This document shows positions 56,302 to 63,340 of a DNA stretch of 64,000 bases, piece by piece (positions within the stretch are counted from its first letter, which is position 1; every line of letters starts with the position of its first letter). The notes below the pieces were generated by a model, which saw only the letters and a program-made list of their open reading frames with translations, had not been told where the DNA came from and did not search any database. Both the position numbers and the translations under genes were made by a program. Origin of the DNA: Chitinophaga pinensis (GTDB taxonomy: Bacteria > Bacteroidota > Bacteroidia > 2-12-FULL-35-15); contig CAMCYR010000003.1 in the NCBI GenBank assembly GCA_945885475.1, positions 61,998 through 125,997 on the forward strand. Reading direction: 5' to 3'.

Positions 56302-56319
56302 ATGAGGGCCGACCCCTAT
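56302..56319 (+). promoter_or_regulatory. Putative operator, copy 2, upstream of the membrane-protein gene
   Basis: ATGAGGGCCGACCCCTAT, matching copy 1 at 16 of 18 bases in the same orientation relative to its downstream gene. A TTG begins eight bases later (56327) and the start codon at 56383 is 63 bases past the motif. The -7 box here is weak (GGACTTTA). It also lies 200 bases upstream of the divergent kinase gene. Confidence 0.55.
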
Positions 56320-56382
56320 ATTAAAATTGATTTATTCAATTATTTTTACTAGGACTTTACATTATAATTTAAAATTTTAAAA

Positions 56383-56961
56383 ATGAATAATAGAATACTT
56401 ACTTTTTTAATGAAAGGAATTATCGGAAGATGGTTTTTTATTATACTTAATTTAATCACAATGATTTTTGAATTGTATTGTATCAAGTTTATTATATATG
56501 AAATAATGAAGAGCAATACAAAAGAAATTGTAACTTCAAAATCAGTAATTTCATCATTTATGAATAAATTACTATCGGGCGACAAAGAAATAGCAATTCA
56601 TGGTGTCGAGCACATAAACATCACGTTAAATGGAATTGGAGCCGTATTGATTTCGCTTGGGGTACTTATGGAATCAAGAGAAACAATTACACGAATGACA
56701 AAAACAAAAATGAACGAATTACAAGAATACCTGAATGATAGTGCAGAATATTGTGGTATGGGATTATTATTAGTCGGATTATTTATTGAGATTTTTGCAG
56801 TAATAATTGAAGTACCCAACAACTTAGTAAATACTGTTGGGATTGAAAATTACCTTTACTCAGTTTGTGTTATATTAATTATACTTTCAATTATAATTAA
56901 AGGGTCTTTTATTAAAGATTACCTCCTTACTTATTTTAATAAAAAGCATAATGCTAATTAA
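56383..56961 (+). CDS. Four-helix membrane protein of unknown function
   Basis: 192 aa. Four hydrophobic segments are visible: WFFIILNLITMIFELYCIKFIIY near the start, ITLNGIGAVLISLGVLM, YCGMGLLLVGLFIEIFAVIIEV and YLYSVCVILIILSIIIKGSFI. The loops are short and charged. No family is recognised. It is divergent from the sensor kinase gene and carries the second copy of the 18-bp motif in its upstream region, so it may be co-regulated with the surface operon. It is followed by a terminator. Confidence 0.75.
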   Translation: MNNRILTFLMKGIIGRWFFIILNLITMIFELYCIKFIIYEIMKSNTKEIVTSKSVISSFMNKLLSGDKEIAIHGVEHINITLNGIGAVLISLGVLMESRETITRMTKTKMNELQEYLNDSAEYCGMGLLLVGLFIEIFAVIIEVPNNLVNTVGIENYLYSVCVILIILSIIIKGSFIKDYLLTYFNKKHNAN

Positions 56962-57007
56962 GAATCTGAACCATATCCTATTGCATTAGTTGTTTTTAAC
57001 TAAATCG

Positions 57008-57034
57008 AAATCGCCCGCACAAGGGGCGATTTTG
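57008..57034 (+). terminator. Hairpin terminator after the membrane-protein gene
   Basis: AAATCGCCC and GGGCGATTT form a 9-bp stem with a 7-base loop, followed by TTG TTTT. Confidence 0.85.
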
Positions 57035-57164
57035 TTTTAGTAATAAATGAATACAGCTTTTATTCGAGCTATGCTTTTTTATTTACTTCCTCAAACTAAT
57101 TTTTCTAATAATTTCAATGTGAAAAAATAGTGTAAACACCACATAAATCGACTTAATTTATTTG

Positions 57165-57172
57165 TAATTTTG
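57165..57172 (+). promoter_or_regulatory. Putative -7 box of the two-gene secreted-protein unit
   Basis: TAATTTTG matches TAnnTTTG 19 bases before the ATG at 57192. No clear TTG sits 17-23 bases upstream. Confidence 0.45.
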
Positions 57173-57191
57173 TTTAAGAAAACAGGAACTC

Positions 57192-57698
57192 ATGAAAAAC
57201 AAAAAAATAAGCAGTATTTTTCTACTATTCCTTGGTTTGGGTTTATCAGAGGTATGCGCGCAAGCTACACTATTTGTGAACCAACCAGGTTCAGTTGTAA
57301 CGCCTTATTCACTCACCAATATCCGGAAATTAACATTCTCACCCGGTGATATTTTAGTGCATCGCACTATTGGCGCTACAATAAACTATGCGATGAGCAA
57401 TGTTGATTTCTTAAATTTCAATAGTTTTACAACAGGCCTTGGGGCTTCGGAAAAAAGTAATAGCATATTTGTGTACCCCAATCCAACTTCGGATATTTTG
57501 CAAATAAACTTTGATTCAAAAATGACCAATTCTATTGATTTGGAAATTCTAGATTTGCAAGGCAGAGTTCTAATAAAGGAAAGCATCAACAGTTTAAACC
57601 AAACATCGGTAACCGTTTCACATTTAGCACAGGGTGTATATGTGTGTCGTTTATTCAGTGGAAATAAAATTGAAAATATAAAGTTTTTAAAAAAATAA
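57192..57698 (+). CDS. Small T9SS-secreted protein with type A sorting domain
   Basis: 168 aa. Signal peptide KISSIFLLFLGLGLSEVCAQ is followed by a short module LFVNQPGSVVTPYSLTNIRKLTFSPGDI of about 60 residues and then a type A sorting domain (FVYPNPTSDILQINF...LEILDLQGRVLIKES...AQGVYVCRLFSGNKIENIKFLKK). Nearly half the mature protein is sorting signal, so the passenger is minimal. It is followed after 4 bases by a second secreted-protein gene whose N-terminus carries the same kind of module, indicating a two-gene unit. Confidence 0.82.
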   Translation: MKNKKISSIFLLFLGLGLSEVCAQATLFVNQPGSVVTPYSLTNIRKLTFSPGDILVHRTIGATINYAMSNVDFLNFNSFTTGLGASEKSNSIFVYPNPTSDILQINFDSKMTNSIDLEILDLQGRVLIKESINSLNQTSVTVSHLAQGVYVCRLFSGNKIENIKFLKK

Positions 57699-57702
57699 AA
57701 AA

Positions 57703-58335
57703 ATGAAAAAAATAGCTCCATTGACTTTCGTCCTATTCTTAATTTGCACAATTGGTTTTGCACAAGATACAATGTACGTGCATAAAACTGGTGGATTAAT
57801 CGATAAATACCCGGTGAATACAATCGATAGTATCACTTTTTATCGCGATACTGTCGCTACACTTTTTGTTGGAGAAAATTACCTCTGCGGCGTTATCGCT
57901 TATATTTTGCAACCTGGCGACATTGGTTACGACCCATTCGTTCAGCACGGATTTATTACTGCACCAGCTGTTTTAAGTACCTCAAAAAAATGGTCTTCAT
58001 CGACAGGGCTGACCTTAGCAGTTGGAACTGCGATTGGAACAGGGCAAGAAAACACCGATTCAATTGTTGCTAATTATGGTGTAGGCACTTATGCTGCCTA
58101 CGGATGCTCTTCGTACATATCCGGTAGCTGCAGCGATTGGTACTTGCCAAGCATTGACGAATTAAATAAGATGTATGTAAACAGAGTCGCTATTGGTGGA
58201 TTTTCAACTCTACTTTTCTGGAGTTCCAGCGAAGACACTTCAGCCAATGCCTTTTTAATAAACTTTGCTACAGGTGGCATTAGCAGTTATGATAAGACTG
58301 TTGCATGGAAGGTAAGACCTATTCGATCGTTTTAA
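57703..58335 (+). CDS. Secreted DUF1566-like protein
   Basis: 210 aa. Signal peptide MKKIAPLTFVLFLICTIGFAQ, then MYVHKTGGLIDKYPVNTIDSITFY, a short N-terminal module related to that of the preceding gene. The rest resembles the DUF1566/Lcl C-type-lectin-like fold: YAAYGCSSYISGSCSDWYLPSIDELNKMY and FWSSSEDTSANAFLINFATGG...KVRPIRSF, with the W-YLPS and FWSSSE motifs. There is no T9SS tail, so it probably remains periplasmic or lipid-free on the surface by association. Function unknown. Confidence 0.82.
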   Translation: MKKIAPLTFVLFLICTIGFAQDTMYVHKTGGLIDKYPVNTIDSITFYRDTVATLFVGENYLCGVIAYILQPGDIGYDPFVQHGFITAPAVLSTSKKWSSSTGLTLAVGTAIGTGQENTDSIVANYGVGTYAAYGCSSYISGSCSDWYLPSIDELNKMYVNRVAIGGFSTLLFWSSSEDTSANAFLINFATGGISSYDKTVAWKVRPIRSF

Positions 58336-58576
58336 AACGGACGATTTTGAATGATTGATTTGTAAGATCCTTTCAAACCTATTACTAGAAGTTGAAAAAC
58401 GTCAGACAGAACGTTTTAAACGATTTAAGGGCAAAAAGCCACTTCTGCTAGGTATTTGTTTAAGGTTGAACAGAAACAAGCGCATGTATCGTATTTTACG
58501 GTAATTAAACTTTTCAATCTCTTTTTACTTGCTTTTGCTTTGGCATTGAATTCAAGAAACAGATTTATCTGGTTTT

Positions 58577-58783
58577 TTAACTCAACCATAACTGTCGATA
58601 TTCTTTATTTTTATCGTAGTCATTCGCTTGTTTTTCGATATTAAATTCTCGATTGCCCCGCGGGTCATTTCCAACACCAGCAAGGTAAGCCCAATTTCCC
58701 CAATTGCTGCATACATCATAATCAATTAATTGTTGCTCAAAATAAGCTGTTGCTACTAGTACGGATTTAAAGATTTTTTTCAT
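58577..58783 (-). pseudogene. Fragment of a DASH-type cryptochrome/photolyase joined to a signal-peptide-like start
   Basis: A 68-codon frame. From residue 14 on, [20 protein letters not shown] followed by [19 protein letters not shown] and YRQLWL matches the FAD-binding C-terminal region of DASH cryptochromes, which are about 430-500 aa long. Only about 55 residues remain, and a stop falls directly after LWLS where the family continues. The first 13 residues ([13 protein letters not shown]) look like the beginning of an unrelated signal peptide. The AT-rich DNA before it resembles a leader region. A chimera produced by deletion is the simplest reading. It is not expected to function. Confidence 0.75.
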
Positions 58784-58888
58784 TTTTTTAATTTTAAGTT
58801 GTTTTAAATAATAGACTAACTACTATACTAACATCATTTTACAGATTTAGTTTAAAATTAATTTATATTTTTTCAAACTGTTTAAGGT

Positions 58889-58940
58889 TGGACATTTCAC
58901 ACCATCACCCGACGGAAGATCGGAAATTTCAGACGTCACT
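58889..58940. repeat. Relic sequence related to the 19.1-kb inverted-repeat element
   Basis: GGACATTTCAC, TCACCC, GGAAGATCGG and AATTTCAGAC occur in the same order as GGAAATTTCAC, TCAGCCCCC, GAAGATCG and AATTTCGGAC at 19108-19150. Only one end is recognisable here. Probable remnant of the same element family. Confidence 0.45.
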
Positions 58941-59071
58941 TATAAACATTTAAAAGCTTTTCAAAATCAATATCTTTAGACTATATTTGCTTGGGGCACT
59001 TTTTATTGGTCAAGTAAGGCCTCGCTTAAAGAGATTTCCAAGCTATTAAATAACAAACTAAACTAATAACA

Positions 59072-60523
59072 ATGATAAAATTAAACGAAGAATATTCAAT
59101 AAACAGCGGTCAAGGAACGATTGTTTTTACTGAAGAAAATAAAGGAACTGTCAATGCTGCATATGAGATACAAGGCAACAAAGGAAAAGGGGAAATTAAT
59201 GGAACTTTGGAAAATAATATATTATCCGGAACTTTTCATGTAGATTCTGCTGCTGGTTTAATTGATTTTACTTTTACAGAAAATGGATTTGATGCTAAGT
59301 GGAAACAAGGTATAGAACCTGGACCAATGAAAGGAAAATGGACAGGTTCCTTGAAATCGCAGTCGGAAAGCAATCAATCTATAAATGAAAAAACATCCTT
59401 ATCTCCCGAGCAATTAAAATGGTTTGAAGAAGATACATGGGAGTTCGATAATTTACCAAAAGAATGGTTAGATTCGAAAGAATTTATGTTGGCTGTTGTT
59501 ACTAATTCTGGTAGTTCTTTGGAATTCGCTTCTGATAAATTAAAGGATGACAAAGAAATTGTTTTACAAGCAATTGACAACAACCCTTATGCAATTGAAT
59601 ACGCTTCTGATAAATTGAAGAATGATAAAGAAATTGTTTTAGCTGCTGTTACTAATGATGCTAGCGCTCTGGAATACGCTTCTGATAAATTGAAGAATGA
59701 TAAAGAAATTGTTTTAGCTGCTGTTACTAATCATGCTAGCGCTCTGGAATACGCTTCCGATAAATTAAAGGATGACGGAGAAATTATGTTGGCTGCTGTT
59801 AAAAAAGATGGTAGCGCTCTAAAATACGCTTCCGATAAATTAAATGGTGATCCTGAAATTGTTTTAACTGCTATGTCTCAAGCTTCTCATGCAGTGCATC
59901 ATGTTAGAAGTGAGGCAATATTAAAAGAATTAGCAGAAAACTCATCTGTAGGTGGTGCAAAAATTAATTTTAAAGTAAGATATCTTGTAAATGCTGTACA
60001 AAGACTTTTTGAAAAAAAGCTGTCTGATGAAAATGATGAAATCGTAAAAATATGTAATGATTGGTTCGACTTCAATCAAATCATTTATCAAAATCAAACG
60101 ATGGATGGCGATGCTTTGCTAAGTCTGGCACAAGTTCAGTTTAATAAATATATCCCATTCGCAACAGATGATGTTAGTGACAATAAGGAATACACAAGGG
60201 GTTTATTGATTGAGGCAATTGAACTGAATGATGAATCACTAGCTGACATACTTTGTCACGGTTTAAGTCCGCAAGAATATGTTGATTATTCAGATCTTGC
60301 TGAAAAAGCTTGTGAACTTTTATGGAATAAAAGTGTCAAAAGTTACGCAGATGCTTTAATGACAATCGCTATATATGATGATGATGATGAACGTGAACTT
60401 ATAGCAGGCATAAGTGAAGAATTTGCAAAGAAAATTATCAAAGAAGCGAGGGAGCTTGATTCAGGAGAAGAAGAAGACAAAGAAGAATTTGAAAATTTTG
60501 TGAGTGAGGCAGGCTTGGAATAA
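59072..60523 (+). CDS. DUF4116-repeat protein
   Basis: 483 aa, no signal peptide, strongly acidic, so cytoplasmic. Residues 1-95 are a beta-rich module (GQGTIVFTEENKGTVNAAYEI, ISGTF-like; MKGKWTGSL). Residues about 125-280 are five 25-residue repeats of the DUF4116 type, consensus YASDKLKNDKEIVLAAVTN, near-identical in DNA in the middle copies. The C-terminal half is helical and acidic (ELNDESLADILCHGL, ELIAGISEEFAKKIIKEARELDSGEEEDKEE). DUF4116 repeats occur in protists and bacterial proteins of unknown role. The start ATG follows a TAACA leader. It begins the plus-strand accessory block. Confidence 0.82.
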   Translation: MIKLNEEYSINSGQGTIVFTEENKGTVNAAYEIQGNKGKGEINGTLENNILSGTFHVDSAAGLIDFTFTENGFDAKWKQGIEPGPMKGKWTGSLKSQSESNQSINEKTSLSPEQLKWFEEDTWEFDNLPKEWLDSKEFMLAVVTNSGSSLEFASDKLKDDKEIVLQAIDNNPYAIEYASDKLKNDKEIVLAAVTNDASALEYASDKLKNDKEIVLAAVTNHASALEYASDKLKDDGEIMLAAVKKDGSALKYASDKLNGDPEIVLTAMSQASHAVHHVRSEAILKELAENSSVGGAKINFKVRYLVNAVQRLFEKKLSDENDEIVKICNDWFDFNQIIYQNQTMDGDALLSLAQVQFNKYIPFATDDVSDNKEYTRGLLIEAIELNDESLADILCHGLSPQEYVDYSDLAEKACELLWNKSVKSYADALMTIAIYDDDDERELIAGISEEFAKKIIKEARELDSGEEEDKEEFENFVSEAGLE

Positions 60524-60702
60524 AAGAGATGAATGATCATCTAATTTTATAAATACTATTTTATTTTTAAAGTGGAGACCAGAACCCACTTAAAAAAACG
60601 GGGCGTATTTCTTATTCTATTGCGAGTTTGACAGGAAGTTCATGTTCAAAAAATCCAGCCAGTAAAAAGTATCATTCTCCTGCTATGTATAATAGCTTCA
60701 GT

Positions 60703-60735
60703 AAAAAAGGTATCGCCCTTGCCGAAACCTTTTTT
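60703..60735 (+). terminator. Hairpin terminator after the DUF4116 gene
   Basis: AAAAAAGGT pairs with ACCTTTTTT, with TCG/CGA inside across an A-A mismatch, ending in a T-run. Lies about 180 bases past the DUF4116 stop and 55 bases before the next gene. Confidence 0.6.
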
Positions 60736-60790
60736 ATTGAAGTACCACACTATGAATACAGGTATTTCAATATTCAAATAAAAATTAATT

Positions 60791-61384
60791 ATGCAGAACT
60801 CTGAACAAATTGCCATTAATGCTATCGAGAAAAAAGTAAATTCTGTGATGGCAATTTTTTCGAATATTTCAAATGAAATCACCCACATATCCTTTACACT
60901 TAATTGTGGTTTACTTCCTGAACCTGAATTTAGAGAGAAAGATGGACGATACGTTGCTCCTATGAGTGCAGAGATTTTCAAAGCAGTAACAGATAATGTT
61001 AATCCATGCGTATATTATTTTGAATTTAATCCAGAAGATAGGAATAAAATAATTTCATCTTACGAGCTATTTGAGGAAGAGCAAAAAAACAAGGTTAATA
61101 ATGAAAGAAGAGTTTCTCCTGCAAAGAAAATTGTTTATCCAACTAATACAAATATCCTCTATGTTGGTAAGAGTAAAGGCAGGAATATCGGTCGATTAAT
61201 TGTTCATTTAGGATATTACGATAAAGGCAGTACAGGGGGCCTACAATTACTTTTTTGGGCCAAAGAACATAATATTGAACTAACTTATCATGCATTCTAT
61301 TTCCCATTAGAAATGCGAGATTTTGTCGATCCGATTGAAGTCGCTTTAGCAAGAAGTTTAAATCCATTATTAGGAAAATTATAA
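60791..61384 (+). CDS. Divergent GIY-YIG-domain protein
   Basis: 197 aa, cytoplasmic. Residues 1-85 form an N-terminal helical/beta extension. The C-terminal part resembles a GIY-YIG fold with an insertion: CVYYFEF (first motif), NTNILYVGKSKG (second motif, YVG), RLIVHLGYY with arginine and histidine after it, and VDPIEVALARSLNPLLGKL with the glutamate and the NPLLGK ending common in standalone GIY-YIG nucleases. Catalytic competence is plausible but the spacing between the first two motifs is unusually long (about 46 residues of charged linker). The next gene starts 58 bases on. It is not related closely to the GIY-YIG gene at 9.3 kb. Confidence 0.7.
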   Translation: MQNSEQIAINAIEKKVNSVMAIFSNISNEITHISFTLNCGLLPEPEFREKDGRYVAPMSAEIFKAVTDNVNPCVYYFEFNPEDRNKIISSYELFEEEQKNKVNNERRVSPAKKIVYPTNTNILYVGKSKGRNIGRLIVHLGYYDKGSTGGLQLLFWAKEHNIELTYHAFYFPLEMRDFVDPIEVALARSLNPLLGKL

Positions 61385-61442
61385 TTGATATAGCTGCTTT
61401 GATGGTTTTAATAAATTATCAATAACACAAATTAAATAAAAA

Positions 61443-62933
61443 ATGCCTACAATTTCAAAATCTCGATACGTATCAGGTGTTCAATGCGAAAAAAAACTCT
61501 ATTACGATCTTTATCGGAAAGATTTAAAGCCACCTATTTCTGAACAACAGGAAGAATTATTTTCTTCAGGGAATTTCATTGGTCAACTTGCGCAGAAGTT
61601 ATATCCGAATGGAAAGGACGCTACTCCCGAAAGTTATTTTGATTTTTGTCCCTCATTCGAAAGCACGAAGGAATGGATAAATGCTGGCGTTGAAACAATT
61701 TATGAAGCAGCATTTTTTTATGATGATGTTATGGCAGCATTGGATATTCTGCATCATCAAAACGGAGAGCGGTGGGCTATTGAAGTTAAAAGCAGTACAG
61801 ATGTGAAAGAGTATCACATCACTGATGCATCTTTACAATACTGGGTAATGACGAATGCCGGCTTTAAACCTGATAAATTCTTTTTGTTGCATGTCAATAA
61901 TGAATTTGTTAAAAACGGCAGTATTGATCCGAAGGATTTTTTGACTTTAAAAGATATTACGGATAGGGTAATTGAGAAACAAGATGAAACGATTAAAAAT
62001 CTTATTCGTTTAAAAAATGTAGTCAACAATAAAGAAACAGAACCACTTGTCAAAATTAGCAAACATTGTACTTCCCCATTTATCTGTAATTACATGCATC
62101 ATTGTTGGAAACACATTCCAGAAAATTCGGTTTTTAGTCTACCCTACGCAAGAGGTAAAGATTGGGAATTGTATGAAAAAGGTATTCTTGCATTATCTTC
62201 TATTCCTGACGAAGTAGACCTGAGCCACCGTCAGAGATTACAAGTTGAAGGAATAAAAAACGGCTCTTCGTATGTTGATAAAACTGCTATAAAAGACTTT
62301 ATTTCTAGCTGGACATATCCACTTTATTTCTTTGATTTTGAAACCGTATTTCCTCTTATTCCTGTTTTGGATGGAACAACACCCATGCAGCAGGTGCCTT
62401 TTCAATATTCATTGCATATAAAACCGGATTACCATTCAGAAATGATACATCGGGAATTTCTTACCGATTCCACAAGTTTTCAAAGTGGTTCAACTCTTAA
62501 TCCACGCAAGGCATTAATAGAACAATTAAAGGCTGATTTTGGACCTACAGGACGTATCGTAGCGTATAATGCTAGCTTTGAAATGGATGTTTTGAAGAAA
62601 TTGGCAATCGCTTTTCCTGAAGACAAAGAGTTTTTAGATGGTTTAGTAAGTCGTTTTGTAGATTTATTGATTCCCTTTCGAAAGGCTTGGTATTATAAGC
62701 CTGAAATGGGTAATTCGGCATCTATTAAGTTCGTGTTGCCTGCAATTGCACCTGAATTTTCGTATAAAGATTTAGAAATAAGCAATGGAGGATTAGCGAG
62801 CAATACCTTTTTATCGATGATTTTAAATACATTTGAAGGTGATGAAGCTGCCACGCGTTTAAACTTATTAGCATATTGCGAAAGAGATACATTAGGTATG
62901 GTAGTTATATGGAAACATTTAATGGATTTGTAA
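61443..62933 (+). CDS. DUF2779 protein: Cas4-like nuclease fused to a DEDD exonuclease-like domain
   Basis: 496 aa. The N-terminal half looks like a Cas4/RecB-type PD-(D/E)XK nuclease: AALDIL with D101, then IEVKSST with E114 and K116, framed by four cysteines (C15 in GVQCEKKLYYD; C209, C215 and C221 in HCTSPFICNYMHHC) that suit an iron-sulfur cluster. From residue 294 a DnaQ-like exonuclease follows: FFDFETV (D298, E300), VAYNASFEMDVL (N376, E380), FVDLLIPF (D407) and AYCERDTLGMV (D482). The DUF2779 region is that second half. Both centres look complete. The pair of nuclease folds points to DNA end processing, possibly defence or repair. It lies between the GIY-YIG gene and a KAP NTPase locus. 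Confidence 0.82.
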   Translation: MPTISKSRYVSGVQCEKKLYYDLYRKDLKPPISEQQEELFSSGNFIGQLAQKLYPNGKDATPESYFDFCPSFESTKEWINAGVETIYEAAFFYDDVMAALDILHHQNGERWAIEVKSSTDVKEYHITDASLQYWVMTNAGFKPDKFFLLHVNNEFVKNGSIDPKDFLTLKDITDRVIEKQDETIKNLIRLKNVVNNKETEPLVKISKHCTSPFICNYMHHCWKHIPENSVFSLPYARGKDWELYEKGILALSSIPDEVDLSHRQRLQVEGIKNGSSYVDKTAIKDFISSWTYPLYFFDFETVFPLIPVLDGTTPMQQVPFQYSLHIKPDYHSEMIHREFLTDSTSFQSGSTLNPRKALIEQLKADFGPTGRIVAYNASFEMDVLKKLAIAFPEDKEFLDGLVSRFVDLLIPFRKAWYYKPEMGNSASIKFVLPAIAPEFSYKDLEISNGGLASNTFLSMILNTFEGDEAATRLNLLAYCERDTLGMVVIWKHLMDL

Positions 62934-62970
62934 AGAATTATTTTATATTTACTAGATTAAAAAATAAGAT

Positions 62971-63255
62971 ATGAAAACATATACAGCATCCCGTTTAACG
63001 AATGGCAATCGAATTTTTCCATCAAGAATCATTATTGATGATTCTTCTGTTACATTTAAAATTCCGAGTCTATTTAGTGGTAATGAAACCACAATCCCAT
63101 TTACCAGAATTTCATCCGTAAATATTGATAGTCCATTTGTTGGTTTTTCAACAATTATTATTGAAACAACTGGTGAAGGACAAATACTTGCTAAAGGATT
63201 TACAAAAAGTGAAGTAGAAGAAATGAAGGAGTTGATTTTGTCAAAATTAACTTGA
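62971..63255 (+). CDS. Small PH-like domain protein
   Basis: 94 aa, soluble, no signal peptide. The strand pattern RIIIDDSSVTFKIPSLFSGNETTIPFTRISSVNIDSPFVGFSTIIIETTG...ILAKGFTKSEVEEMKELIL, beta strands followed by one C-terminal helix, resembles the bacterial PH (bPH) fold. It lies 37 bases after the DUF2779 gene and 85 bases before the KAP NTPase gene, so the three may form one unit. Function unknown; a membrane- or protein-binding accessory is a reasonable guess. Confidence 0.7.
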   Translation: MKTYTASRLTNGNRIFPSRIIIDDSSVTFKIPSLFSGNETTIPFTRISSVNIDSPFVGFSTIIIETTGEGQILAKGFTKSEVEEMKELILSKLT

Positions 63256-63340
63256 TGCAAAAAGGGTATTCAGTATTTAAATTTAAAAATATTTTAAGAA
63301 TATTATTTTATTAGTAGCACTAAATTTTAATATACAAAGT

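Larger units (their letters stand above)
58336..59071. other. Decayed intergenic region with gene and mobile-element remnants
   Basis: Contains the cryptochrome-fragment ORF (58577-58783) and an IS-end-like sequence (58889-58940), listed separately. The remaining 58336-58576 and 58941-59071 show only short frames; one frame near 58390-58500 (EKRQTERFKRFKGKKPLLL) is basic and may be a relic, but I cannot identify it. Confidence 0.6.

Noticed and set aside
58456..58644. Hydrophobic plus-strand frame overlapping the cryptochrome fragment
   Set aside because: Overlaps a recognisable fragment on the other strand, has no family resemblance and no promoter-like signal.
60617..60804. A possible small lipoprotein frame with a late cysteine (SLTGSSCSKNPASKK) before the GIY-YIG gene
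   Set aside because: No start codon in frame, a terminator hairpin lies within it, and a signal-like stretch appears only in another frame. At best a relic.
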